A DNA stretch of 64,000 nucleotides from Hyaloscypha bicolor E. Taxonomy: Eukaryota > Ascomycota > Leotiomycetes > Helotiales > Hyaloscyphaceae. The notes under the pieces are model-generated. The model was not told where the DNA came from, did not search any database, and saw only the letters and a program-made list of their open reading frames with translations. How positions within the stretch are numbered: the first letter of the stretch is position 1; every line of letters starts with the position of its first letter. The stretch spans positions 1,054,001 to 1,118,000 of the forward strand of contig NW_020194557.1 of NCBI RefSeq assembly GCF_002865645.1, given 5' to 3'. Shown here in pieces: positions 21,279 to 32,589 of the stretch. A program made the position numbers and the translations under genes.

Positions 21279-22319
21279 ATGAGGGTTCTCCTTCTGATTT
21301 TCTCAATCATTGTCGCATTCCTATCGATCGCATTCAAAGACACGATAATCACCACGATCGAGTCACTCACCACAGACTTCTACAACACCAACACGACGGC
21401 TTTCAAAGGCTTGCATCTTTTACCACCTCTCGCACTCTACGTATCAAACAAACGAGCAAACATGACGATCCCACCTACTTACTTGAGGGGGCCGTTGACC
21501 ACGAAGACTTTGCTGGCAATGCGGGGACAATCGAGGCAGGAGATCTACAATTCATGACAGCAGGAAAGGGCATAATGCATGCTGAGATGCCGAGACAGAA
21601 TCCTGATGGCAGCGCGAATATTGGCATGCAGTTGTGGGTTGATCTCCCAGAGAAACTCAAGAAATGCGAGCCAAGATACCGTGACTTGAGGGCGGGGGAA
21701 ATACCGAATATCGATATCGATGAGGGAAAGGTGCATGTCAAAATCATCTCGGGCCAAAGCCACGGCGTCGATAGTGTCAAGGAATTGGCGTATACACCAG
21801 TTTGGATCCTTGATATCGAGATCAAGCCAGGAGGAAAGATCGTTCAGAGTTTACCCGAAGGCTGGAATGCTTTTGCCTATACTTTGAGCGGAAGCACCGC
21901 ATTCGGAGTTGGCAAGGACAAGACAACGATTTGCCAGTACCACAATGTGGTATTTGAGCAAAAGGGTGATGAAGTCAATGCTGAGGTTGCGGAAGACGCA
22001 AAGGAGAATGGACATTTCAGTAAGTCATGTGATTTCCTTCTTTCTCGCTTGCGCACGACCCAAAAATTTGTGATATTGAGGCAATACCCGAGTGGAGAAT
22101 TGTCTTCCAATATTGTAGACGGATCTATTAATCCAAGTGATCCGATTCCCGAGAAGAATTTGACCAAAAATTCGCCAGAAGGTCTTCAGTTTTTGAAGTG
22201 TTTGAATAAATCCATCCTTCCTCCTCCCAGACTCTGAGACTTTGATGCGGAGTCAAAAGTTCTTCTTTCTGGATGGCAAAAAAATTGCCAAAAAAGAAGT
22301 TTCTTGTTGTTATTTCTAC

Positions 22320-22418
22320 TGCGTTCGCCGGGAATCGAACCCGGGGCCCATCGATACTGCTCAGGAGATAGAACTCTTGATTTGGCAACGATGGATTTTA
22401 CCACTAAACCACAAACGC
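22320..22418 (-). tRNA. tRNA-Gly(GCC) with a 28-nt intron
   Basis: On the minus strand the acceptor stem GCGTTTG pairs with CGAACGC (one G-U). The D-arm is GGTTTAGTGGTAAAATC. The anticodon stem CATCG/CGATG closes the loop TTGCCAT with anticodon GCC. The T-arm is CCGGG TTCGATT CCCGG. The discriminator is A at 22320. The intron sits after anticodon-loop position 37 (about 22355-22382), the standard place for nuclear tRNA introns. The mature length is 71 nt, normal for tRNA-Gly. All stems pair, so it looks functional although it lies inside the split pirin locus, about 160 bp from a transposon end. Confidence 0.93.
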
Positions 22419-22698
22419 CTTTGCTTGAATTGTGGAAAGATGGCCTTATTCTGGGTTATGAGGAGAACAGGAAAATTCAATTTTGTGCGTGTGGGCTAGC
22501 CAATGGCGGCCCACTTGGCGGGCTCTTCTGCCTCCACCCGAGATGGCGGTGTGTGAAGTCATTACCCGCAAATTACGGGTGACCACAACGACCAAAACCT
22601 TCTATGACTAATTGCCGCAAAATCAAATTTTGCCTCAACCATAACTTGCCCTTATTATCCCACTTTTAATATATCGCACGCATTAGATTATACTCAGA

Positions 22699-24000
22699 AT
22701 GCCTCCAAAGCTTAGTCTTGAGCCTTATAAAAATGAGATTCTTAATTAGGTCTCTGAGAAGCTTATATATCCCGAGATTTTAAGTAAAATAAGAGTAATT
22801 TTATATATAGAATATAGCTTAACTACTCTCGAGCGTACTCTTAGGGCTTGGAATATATTACGTAATAGGAAGAATGGGTCTCCTAAGATTAAGAGGATCA
22901 AATTACGTATTTCTAAGTTATTTATAGGCAATTATAATAATAATATAATTCTCCAAGTATTCTCAGTTAAGGGAATACCCCTCTACTGCCAATAGCTCGT
23001 ACGATATAGGCTAGATCTTGGCCTTATTCGGAGAATAATAGTAGAGGAGAGGGAGCAGAAGTACTAGTAGCTTGTAGATATTATATAAGAGGAGCTAGAC
23101 TATGGGAGGATTAAAGGCTATAGAGCAGGCTTAATTAAGATATACTTCCATTAAATAGGGATTACTGCTCCTTGCAAATTAATCTATAATATTATTAAGG
23201 GCCTAGATAGTAAGGGCTATAAGCGTTATACGAATAATATATAGTATAAGAAGTAAGAGATAGTAGTTAAAGGCCCGGATTAGGGGTAGTCTCTTAATTA
23301 GTATAATAAGCTAGCTTTATAGGGCTTCCAAATCTATACTACTATTAATATTTATTCTCGTAATATTATCTGGTACTATATAGGCATTTCTAATTATATG
23401 GCATATAGTATACTTGGCTAGTTCCTTTAGGTATTTAGAAAGCTTGGCTATTACCCTCGAGTAATTTTCTCTAATAAAGGAAGAGAGGTCCCTTTTATTA
23501 CTAAAGTCTAATATGCTCTCTCTCGTATAATAATACTAATTCTTCCTTTTGAGAAGGTCTATTACTTTGAGACTAGTATAAAGAATTAAAGAATTAAGTC
23601 TTAGTAAAATTAACTTGAGAAATCCCGGCTATATTACTAGTATATTTATATTTATACCTATTTATATAATTCTATTATTTGGGCTAATCTAGTATAGGAC
23701 TTTTTTTAAGCCCTTATAGTAGCTGGGGACTTTAATAGTATTCTTATAAACCAAATTACTATACTAGCTATTTATATATCTATTATATAATATACTATAG
23801 TATTATATATAGATATATGGAATTACTACCGGATCCGGAAAGATCTAAAGAAGAAATACTATATAGCAGGTATTCCTGTATTTCTCTATAAGTATATAGC
23901 TATTTAGTAATATAGACTTCTAGTTAATAAGAGGCTCTTGGCTAAATTAGAGCAAGATTATATTAATTAGGGTAAGTTATTCCTGTAATCTCTTTTTTTT
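22699..24000 (+). pseudogene. Degraded transposase with HTH-like N terminus and integrase core
   Basis: It starts MPPKLSLEPYKNEIL about 120 bp inside the left TIR. Then come a helix-turn-helix-like segment (IYPEILSKIR, TLERTLRAWN) and a region with integrase-like pattern: YNKLALQGFQIYTTINIYSR, YYPRVIFSNKGREVPF (probable second Asp region, mutated) and a later basic part. Stops at expected Trp, Arg and Gln codons are frequent, matching RIP. The start region carries few lesions over its first 65 codons, which allows the assignment. The exact family is uncertain; similar frames with integrase cores are common in fungal repeats. Confidence 0.6.
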
Positions 24001-24697
24001 CCTAATTTAGGCAGTAGCTTATAATATAGCTTAACTCAGGGGCTCGTATAATTCTTGTTTAAGTAAATAAATCGAGCCCTAATATCTTTTTACTACTAGT
24101 TTCCCTTCTTAGCTCTAGGGCCTCTTAGTTAGCTAGACTACAAATTTATCTTTATATACTAAGATTATTAGCTATAGATATTAATAAGTACTTGCTATAT
24201 AATATTTTAATATAATGCAAATTATAGCTTGTAAATATTAGGATTAATTCTTTAAGCCTTATAGAAGGAACTAGTAAACCAGATAATTCTAGGCTTTATA
24301 TTAAGATATATTACTGCCTTTGGCTTATTATATAACGTTATATTACTAGTAGAAACTCAAGCCTATAGCTAGGACTTATTCCAAAGATTAAAATTAGTAC
24401 TAAGAAGATATAGCAAAACGGATCTTGCCTTAGGTAGCTAATCTTAGAGAACTAGGAGTTTATAGAAACTATATAATCCTAATAAAGAGAGATTAAAGGA
24501 ATAAATATTAGTAGAGAAGGTAATTTGAGTAAGTTAGATAAGGAAAAGTGGAATAAGGAGTAGCTAGATAAGAGAAACTTATTAGAGTAAGAGGCCTAAA
24601 AGAAGAAATAAATCTTTATTTAAGGATCTTGCCATATCTTTATCTTTATTATATAATTTACTTATAATTATATCTTCTTTCTTCCTTTATTTGAAAA

Positions 24698-27500
24698 TGC
24701 CTTCTAAAAAGATTTCTGGCTTTCTCTCAAGATGCCCTATATACAGGAATACTTTTAATAAGCCTAGCTAGTTCTAGTATAAGTAATATAGTACAGAAAC
24801 CCCTTATTTGCCCGATTTATATAATTTAAGACCTTAGTATTATAGTATTTCTCTAATTAATCTTATAGTATCTTCTCCTATATTCCAAAATATAAAAGAG
24901 ACTACTATTAAGATTTTAGATAGTAATCCGGTATTCCCTATTAGTAACTCCTATTATATAGCCTCCTCTTCTCCTTTTCTATTACTTGAGGAGCTCTTTA
25001 CTAAGTTTTATTAAGCCCGGGCCAAGCCTAAATAAGAAGCCTCTCTAATTAAATAAGAGGAAAAGGAGGAGGCCTTTATATTATATAATATATAGGCTAC
25101 TAAACTATGTCCAAATTACCCTAGTTAGATTAAATTAAGGCCAAGACTCTCTAGAGCGAGCGATTTAAGCCTACCCCCCTCTATACCTGCTACTTAATTA
25201 TATAAGCCAAGAGTTATTTCTTATATAATAACTATAGCTGGTTTATATTAAGCTTCTGCTACTACTACTACTAGAAAAGAGTAGAAATATCCGAATACTA
25301 GCTCTTTTACTTTCTCTTATTATCTGTAATTCCAGACAGGAAAATCCAAGTTTAGATCTTAAAGAGAGATTATATAATTAGCTTTCTTTAAAGTTTAAGG
25401 GTATTATATCTAGCTATCTAATAAAGAGCTTAATTCTCCTTTTCTTATATCTTCTTAGTTCCGTATTCTTAGTATATATATACTTTCCTTACTTATTAAT
25501 TATATAATACTTATATTATCTTAGGAAGTAATATTAAATATAAGGTCTTTGGAATAAATCTCTTAAGACTTGAGTATTGAAATAATAACCTAATATAAGC
25601 CTTTATTATTAATAAGCTTATAATAAGCATTTTAAGCAGAAGATATGGCCAAGTATATAGTTATATAAAGGAGCTAGTTCTCTAAACTGGGAAGTATAAG
25701 ACTTGGATAGCTATAATTTAGAAAGATAGAGATAATTTCTTTTTGCAAGATTTAAAAGAGCTTTCTTCTAGGGAAATTCGTATAATAGGGAATCTTTTAC
25801 CTTACTTGGTTATATTAGTCTAAAAGAATATTTATAAGTTCCAGGCTTATTTAATTCTATTTACTAAGGATAAAGATCTTACCCAGAAAAGCCTTTAATA
25901 CTATTAAAAGAGATATAAGGCTATTCTTATATTACCTAAGCTATCTAAGCTATTATATAATAGAGGAAAGAAGTTACCTCTCTTATCTTCCTTTCTAACT
26001 CCTTCTTTAATAGGATTTACTTCTTCCTAATTAGAAGCTATTAAAAAAGAGAAATACCTGGTTTTATAAAACCGTATCTTATTATATAATTAAGTAGCCC
26101 AAGAAATAAGTTCTTTTACCGAGCTATTTCTTTACTTTTAACTAATATTTATTTCTAGCCTGCCAAAGTAGCTAAAGCCAAGTATATAAAAGTCGAGCCT
26201 GCTATTAAAGTAGAGCCCTCTTAATCCTTTCCGAGACTAGTAATATATTATATAATACTTATTAAATTTATATACTAATATTACTCTGAGAAGAAATCTT
26301 TTTCTAGCCAAGTTCTAGCCTTACTAAAAGAAGCTACCCTTCCTCCTCTCTAATCCGCACTTCCTAATTCCCTAGAGATTATATATTAATATATAAATCG
26401 GTAATCTATAATCCTTAAATATAAGGAGATAGCTAAAGAGTATAAGAGTATGCTTCTTACTAAACTTCAAGAGCTTAAGGACTCTATAGAGGAGGAAGAT
26501 ATAATTCAGGACTTAGTAAGCCGTACTTTTAAGGAAAGAGGGAGCTTAAATAATTATATATAGAAGTAAATATAATCTCTTTTGGATCCAGGAGTATTTC
26601 GTCTAGAAAAACAAGCTAAGGAATAAGTTAGAGCAGATTATACTCAGACTGAGAAGAATTAAGCTCTAGCTAAGGGAAAGATAGAGAGGGCTATTCTACT
26701 TATTCAGAGTATATTATATAGTAAAAGGGTTAGAAAGATATTTATAAAAAAGGCTAAATAAGTTAAGTTTAAGGGTTTAAAGAAAAGAGGAAAGAATCTG
26801 AGAAAGAAATAAGGCTTCTTAACTTGGTTTAATATTAAGAGATTCTATACTTATTATATAATACTTTGGGACTAGATTAAATTCTCTTTTTTTTAGTTTT
26901 TAGGTATTTCTAAATTAAATTATAATTATAAGTAAAATTAAAAGAGGGCAAATATTAAGAGCTTAATATAATCTATTAGGTATTATATAAAAGCCAGGCA
27001 ATTATATAATATAATAAGAGTAGTCCTATTTATCTATTTATAATAGAAGGGATATTCTGGCCAGGGTAATATCCAGGCTTTAAAACCCGGCTATTTCGTA
27101 TAATTTAAGGGGGTTTAGGCTATTCTCTACTATTACCCTCTCCTCTATTATTATTAATATCTCGAGTACTATATTAGATCGTATAACTATAACGAATATA
27201 GTTACTATATACTCTATACTATTCTTCTTTAGGAACCCTTAAGTACTTCTTAAAAATGCCTTAACTATTTTGGCAAGTAGTATAAGAAGTTTAAATATTA
27301 ACTTGGCTACTATATTACTTAGTACAGATTATATGAACTTAGGAGAAGTAACTTATACTCGTTAGGTTAAGATTATATTAATAACCTCAGGGAGAAGTGG
27401 AATATTAAAGGTAGTAATAGTATAGGGACCCTTGATTATAATATCTGAGGGTTCTGGATTATTAATATTAAAGGTATGCTTCTACTAAGGGCTACTATTA
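24698..27500 (+). pseudogene. Second degraded reading frame of the 5.5-kb element
   Basis: It begins MPSKKISGFLSRCPIYRNTF. A long degraded frame follows, with a lysine- and glutamate-rich, coiled-coil-like part at about 26430-26830 (AKGKIERAILLIQ, RGKNLRKKQGF). It may be one accessory protein of the element or two. No domain was recognised. The many TAG and TAA codons are consistent with RIP. Confidence 0.4.
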
Positions 27501-27599
27501 ATAACTAAGGGCTAGAGCTTATTCCCTCCTATATAAAGGAAGTACTAAACATTATCGGAGGCGTCCACACGAGTCCAGATAACTAGATCTTATTAAGCT

Positions 27600-27705
27600 T
27601 AGGCTACTATTATATATATATGAAGTATTATATATAAAGTATATATAAGAAGAGAGAGAGAGAGTATAAGTATATATATATATGTATATATATATAAGGA
27701 AGTTA
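27600..27705. repeat. AT and AG microsatellites
   Basis: TATATA-rich runs and an AGAGAGAGAG run near the right end of the 5.5-kb element. Confidence 0.8.
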
Positions 27706-27807
27706 GAGGAAGGATTGGGAGCTAAGGGCCTATTTTATAGATATCTAGGGCCAAAAATGACTCAAATAGAAGCCTGAATAATTCAGATTAAACTATAAAT
27801 CAAGCTA

Positions 27808-28041
27808 TAAATCATATAGTTATTTGGTATAGTTCAGATGATACGGGCAAAATAATTAGCTAGGGCCTTAGAAATAGGGCTATAAAGCTGTGAATCATAT
27901 AGTTATTTAGTATAGTTCAGACTATAGGGCTAAAATAATTAGCTGGGGCCTTAGAAATAGTATATGAAGCTGTGAATCACATAGTTATTTGGTATAGTTC
28001 AGATAATGGGGTCAAAATAATTAGGTGTGGCCTTAGAAAAA
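27808..28041 (+). repeat. Three tandem copies of an approx. 82-bp unit
   Basis: Units begin at about 27808, 27889 and 27970. Each has CATAGTTATTTGGTATAGTT or a close variant, CAAAATAATTAGCT and GGCCTTAGAAA. The array ends about 25 bp before the right TIR. Subterminal tandem repeats of this kind often serve as transposase-binding sites (inference). Confidence 0.8.
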
Positions 28042-28478
28042 TGGCGAAAATGGCGAAAATCAGGCATAGAAGGTTTTGGTCGCTATGGTCAACCAGACAA
28101 ATAGCCTGCATGACATGACTCGGCAGACTATGCTGAATTGATTGGTTCGATCTATTTGGAGGATCTCTTGCTTCAGGAGGAGTGTTAGCCACTTTTGGCT
28201 TCGATCTATCAACAACACTTCATGAATTCTCCCCACTTTCCTTTCGCCAAACATCCAGTTATACAGCATCACAGCAACTTCAAGACCAATTGCTAACTAT
28301 TTAAACAGTCCTCGTTGCCGGTCTCCCACTCGATCAAAAAGTCGTCCAGTACGGACCTTTCGTTCTCAACTCGCAAGAAGAAGTTTACCAAGCTATGATG
28401 GATTTTCAGACGCATTCAAATGGATTTGAACGAGCGAAGGGATGGCAGAGTGAGATTGGGAAGAGTATGGTTCATTGA

Positions 28479-29007
28479 ATGGGAGAACTGGGAGGAAATG
28501 AGAGGTTGTATATATGAGCACTGAAGCCTGTTTTTGATTCTCTGATGCATCTATAAATGCTGCAAACTCCGAAGTGGCTAACTACGCGCTCCAAGGCTAT
28601 CTGTAAAACATTGTAACATGCACAAAAGAAAGGCCCACCACTTCGACCTCCCTCACCAATTCAAAAGTCTAGAACAAAACCGGTCTACCCGTCTCAAAAC
28701 ATCCGCCATATGCGCCCTCCCCCCCCAAAATGCCCCTCCCTTGGATAGACCGCCATCTCAATCTTCCCCTCCACCCCATAATCCGCACAGGATTCAGGTT
28801 TGAACCTGAGCCTGCGACTTGATCCTGGAACCCCAACATCTGCTAGCCAAAGCGGCGAACTTGGCTTGTCACGTTCGTGCCCGAAGCGCCTCATAGTGTA
28901 GAAAACTTCGTCCCAGAGAGCGAGATGCGAATCTCGTCGATTTTAATACTCTCGACAAGCTTCGCGATGAAAGGGAGTTCCCAGCGAGCGGGCATTGGTG
29001 GAACTTC
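28479..29007. other. Intergenic DNA downstream of the pirin 3' exon
   Basis: No supported gene. On the minus strand, 29000-28880 reads an open stretch (PARWELPFIAKLVESIKIDE) that becomes continuous with the frame beyond the MITE when the MITE is removed. It may be the edge of an unrecognised coding region. Confidence 0.3.
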
Positions 29008-29312
29008 AGTGTTGTCGATAGTTTGCAAAAAAAAAAGCTTGCTAGTCCGTTTTCGCTTAATTTAAAATTGACTAGTCCGTTTTATGCTTTGTAAAGTAAA
29101 CTGGTAGTTTAAAAGGATCACGTGAAAGTCATGTGAAAGTCACGTTTTTGCTAGTTTCTAGCTTAAAAATGGGGGTAAATCGTCGAAATTTGCTATTTTG
29201 ACGCTAAAATAAAACTAGTTTACCCTCAAAAATGTTATCCCGTTTTACAAATTTTATCCAGTCCGTTTAGGGCCTCTAAAATTCCCAACTAGTTGGAACT
29301 ATCGACAACACT
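29008..29312. mobile_element. 305-bp MITE with 16-bp perfect TIRs
   Basis: The ends are AGTGTTGTCGATAGTT and its exact reverse complement; counting a flanking C/G makes CAGTG...CACTG, as in hAT elements. GGTGGAA occurs close to both sides (TTGGTGGAACTT before, GGGTGGAAGG after), suggesting a slightly decayed target duplication. The inside is AT-rich, non-coding, and repeats the motif CTAGTCCGTTTT in several places. It is non-autonomous and would depend on a transposase encoded elsewhere. Confidence 0.8.
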
Positions 29313-29943
29313 GGGTGGAAGGTTTGCATTTCGAAGCCAGTAGTTGATAAAAAAAAGACTCAAAATTCGAGATCTTGCAAGACAGCTGATATTGAACCTC
29401 GACCAGTCGCGAATGAATTGATATATAATCCAGCAGATGGCCGAAGGCCTGAAATGGATTGTGGGGTGCTGACGCGAATGGTGGGCCAATAAAATATTTC
29501 TACCTAGTCCAGTGCATAAGAAATCCTGCTGAAGTGTCGTGTGTATGCTTCCGCAGCAATATTGTTGCTAACATTCCCCAATGCTTTTACCCCCTATACT
29601 GGGAGGCCAATATAAGTTTAGGCTAGGCCGAACCCGCTGCCAATGTAAGCTAACCAAACTCCGTGGCCGCCGAACGCCAGGGGTTTATTCCGTGAAGGAT
29701 AGTGTATGAAGAAAGCATTGGATTGAAACAGAATGTGAAGTGCGACGAAAGTGGAAGCTCATAAATCAGGGGGCGCCTCTGGATGACGCTCGTCTATGAA
29801 GTTCTGTGGGCGAGTTAATTTTCAAACGGAACGCAATTAGAATTATCGTCACTCTCCACTCTAGCCCTCAATTGAAGAAATCGTAGATGAATCCAAGACA
29901 TAACGCCCGTCTCTTTTCCCTCTCAAGCTGATGCCAAGTCGGG
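29313..29943. other. Intergenic; possible minus-strand coding remnant next to the MITE
   Basis: Minus-strand positions 29489-29313 are open (MAHHSRQ, then FRPSAICWIIYQFIRDW) up to the MITE border. No family was recognised. The rest, 29490-29943, holds the 3' flank of the methyltransferase gene and no visible gene. Confidence 0.3.
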
Positions 29944-31066
29944 TTAACGAAGTGGTTTTCTTCCATAAAGAACATGGCTAAACTCGGTCAGTATGCAACT
30001 GTCTCATCAGCGGTAGAACTCACATTGGCATGTACGCACGGATCTCCCTTTTCATCAGATCGTCCTTGACCTCCTGTAAGAATGCATCGACTTTGTCTGG
30101 CGGCCACTCCAAAGCCTTTATAAACAACGCTCTGCTAGCACCCAACGCCTCCTGCAGATCCGCGTTAAACCACATCCCCAGCTCCTTGGCCTTTCTTTCC
30201 CTAGGCCAAGGGTTTGTTGGAACCTCGAAGATCCTCTCATTCACGTCCTCAAACCCAACCTCTTCCATCCATCCCTTATAATTCGGGGTGTTATTCCAAG
30301 GCCGTCCCATTTTAGTTCCTGCTTCGTGGCAACTCTTCGCCCAGGCATCCAACACAGTGCCCTCAAGGGAATCGTCGTGGCAACGCAAAGGAAAAACGCC
30401 ATCCATCATCTCCAGATAGCCACCAGGCGCACATGTCTTGTACGCTTGTTCGATCACCGCCTTCGGATTCGGGAAGCAAGTCATGACGAATCGAATATGA
30501 ATATAATCAAACTTCTTCGAGTATACCCACTCGTCCCCCGCATCATCGATCTCGAATAGGCAGTTCGCAGGCAAGAATTTAGGTTGAATAGGACTCAGAT
30601 CACTTCCGGTGACGCTGGTGGATGGGTATTGCTCCGCGAATTCAATGGCCCATATTCCCGTTCCCGTCGCAACATCCAGCGTATTCTCCACAGTGTTGGG
30701 TATAGGAGCCAAATGCAACTTTCCATCTAAAACCTTCAGCGCCATATGATGTTGCAGATCCAATCGGTTCTGCTCCTCTGTGTCGTTCGGAAGCACATAT
30801 TTCCCCTGCTTGTATTTGTGATATGTCCGCCCATGTTCCTCCACAAATTCGTATACATTTGAGGCCACAGAGTGCGTAGAGCATAGGTTCGAAGCCATAG
30901 AGTGTGCGTCGGAGTCATCTTGTGCTGAGAAAGAGGAATCGATTTCAAGGGCGGAGTTGCTTGTGCAGGGAGCGCTGGTGGGGTCGGCCATTAGGCCGTC
31001 CTCAGGAGCGTCCTCCACAATTGATGCTTTGGTCGCAGATGGAGGAGGGCGATTATGGGAACCCAT
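29944..31066 (-). CDS. LaeA-like class I SAM-dependent methyltransferase (358 aa)
   Basis: Exon 1 is 30024-31066 and exon 2 is only 34 nt, 29944-29977. The intron has GTGAGT and TTTAG. Joining them replaces an early stop by HVLYGRKPLR, the usual family C terminus after AYMPI. SAM-binding motif I (LDVATGTGIWAIEFAEQYP) lies near residue 130, then GSDLSPIQPKFLP, FDYIHIRF and GGYLEMMDG. A conserved YHKYKQGKYVLPNDTEEQNR precedes motif I. This layout is that of the fungal LaeA-like methyltransferase family. LaeA itself is a nuclear regulator of secondary metabolism and development, but most paralogues have no assigned substrate. The N-terminal 75 residues are low in complexity (S, D, A rich). No biosynthetic cluster surrounds it. 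Confidence 0.92.
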
Positions 31067-32589
31067 CTATCGTTTGCGGCGTGAGATTGATTCGACTTCG
31101 AGCAATGTTGGTGGATCTTTCATGGTGAAGATTGCCGTTCGGGCAAGGCTGCTAATCCTGCCTGGTGGCGGTGTGGTTGTGTCTCGGGACCCCGCGTTCA
31201 GTTGTCCATGGGTAGGAGAACAAATCGTCCCTCGATCATCCTCTTCAAGAATCGCTCTGCGTCCCTATTGTGCAAACTCCCTCACGACTCTTCGCAATCA
31301 AGCGTTTCAAATTTCGTCTTTCTCATAAAAAGAAACTGCAACTCTCTCGCCAGCTCAAGTGACACAAAACGCGGGGTGGTCTTCCTAATTGGGCTTAGCT
31401 TTACCCCTTTTCCCGCACCAAGATTCCCGATTCCATCAAGTACCACCGAACATCTCAATCGTTCAGACATTTAAACATCCCATCTACTTTCTATGTACTC
31501 GTTCGCGTGGAAAGTTTCATGTTTGTCAAATGAAAATATTGTGTAGTTTTAGGGCGTGCGACGACCGACGCTGCTTAGTATAGCGTGTCCGCTGCACACC
31601 CGAAAAGAACTTCGAGGGAAGAGTCTGGAGTCTCATTTTGAGTCTCATTGCTGCTCTATGTCTCTTAAATATTCTCACAGCTTGCCATAGGATTCAACCA
31701 TTGCCTGGCAAATCCCTTCAGCATCTTTGAGCGGCTCAAAGTCTACACCATTGACAACAGAGGTGGAATTAGGCACTAGGATTGTTAGCACACTTTCCTG
31801 AAATGATTTTTCTCTAAAACTCACTATCTCCTATACTCTTTCGAATTTTGGAAACAGCGAATCGTCAGGGGCGCATATCCCTAAACCTGTGCATTTGATT
31901 TATCGAGAAGTGGGCTTAGCTAGTGCAGGGTGGGCTCCGATAAATTATTATCGAGCGAAGAGCAATGTTTTGGGTGCTTTACAGGCGGGAATTTCTGCGT
32001 ACGGGGAGCACTCTATGGCTAGGTTTTAGGGAGAACTATTGCACATCAGTTGTAACTACTCTAGCGCAGGACTCTCCTCTTTAAAAATACTACAAAAACA
32101 ATGACAACGCTTGCTAAATTATTATCGGTAATTATCGGTAATTAATCGATGAAAGTAGGTCTAATTCTTTAGCGATGGTTACAGGGCCAGTGCGCTGTAT
32201 TTCTAGCGATCGGTTCCGCAAACCATGAAATGAGTGATTGCGGTACTATACGCAAGTAGTTTAAAATATCACGTCAGAGGAGGGTGTAGTAAGTTCAATC
32301 CTCGATAATTATTTCGAATGTCGAAGTGCCTTACCCTAAAATTGAGGTCTTCTCGAGCAAGAAAATAATTCGGCTCTGCAAGTGTAAGAATACCATGGTT
32401 TAAGGCTTGTGCATGCGAGGTTGGGTCCACGAATTATGGAAGAGTACGGGACAAAACAAAATATTTCTTTTTTGATCCATTCGGGTCTAGTAAGGGCTGA
32501 TTTAGCGGGGTAGTGCCTTCCCGCTCAGCCGAAGTTCAACCCATTCTTTAACCAGCTATCACGGTTCATAATGGACTCTTGACGATCTA
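31067..32589. other. Gene-free region between methyltransferase and HET relic
   Basis: About 1.5 kb. The first 500 bp are the likely promoter of the minus-strand methyltransferase gene. Open frames at 31202-31583 are short and featureless. Positions 31750-32500 are moderately AT-rich with no recognisable coding, RNA or repeat structure. Confidence 0.35.

Larger units (their letters stand above)
22577..28094 (+). mobile_element. RIP-degraded 5.5-kb DNA transposon with short TIRs and an integrase-type transposase
   Basis: The ends are inverted repeats of about 28 bp: 22578-22606 (GTGACCACAACGACCAAAAC and CTTCTATG) and 28065-28094 (CATAGAAGGTTTTGGTCGCT and ATGGTCAACC). The interior is extremely AT-rich with dense TAG and TAA, as after RIP. 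At least two degraded plus-strand genes are readable, starting at 22699 and 24698. A tandem repeat lies just inside the right end. The TIR sequence differs from that of the 7.3-kb element, so the two are different families. No target duplication could be confirmed. The element sits inside the gap of the pirin gene. Confidence 0.75.
21279..28478 (+). pseudogene. Pirin-like (bicupin) gene, N-terminal part missing, split by 6.3 kb
   Basis: The 5' segment (to 22019) reads TYLLEGAVDHEDFAGN, FMTAGKGIMHAEMP, LQLWVDLP-like MQLWVDLP, and AYTLSG, a clear pirin. It ends at a GTAAGT donor after ENGHF. The missing C terminus is found at 28309-28478 after GCTAACTATTTAAACAG: LVAGLPLDQKVVQYGPF, then QTHSNGFERAKGWQSEIGK and a stop. 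Donor phase 1 and acceptor phase 2 fit exactly. Between the exons lie a tRNA-Gly gene and a 5.5-kb transposon. Upstream, the leader (MRVLLLIFSIIVAFLSIAF, a likely signal anchor, then MTIP) joins TYLLEG out of frame, and the HPHRG metal-binding segment plus the conserved start are absent, which suggests a deletion. Pirins are Fe-binding bicupin proteins. This copy is probably non-functional, although its splice sites are preserved. Confidence 0.8.
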
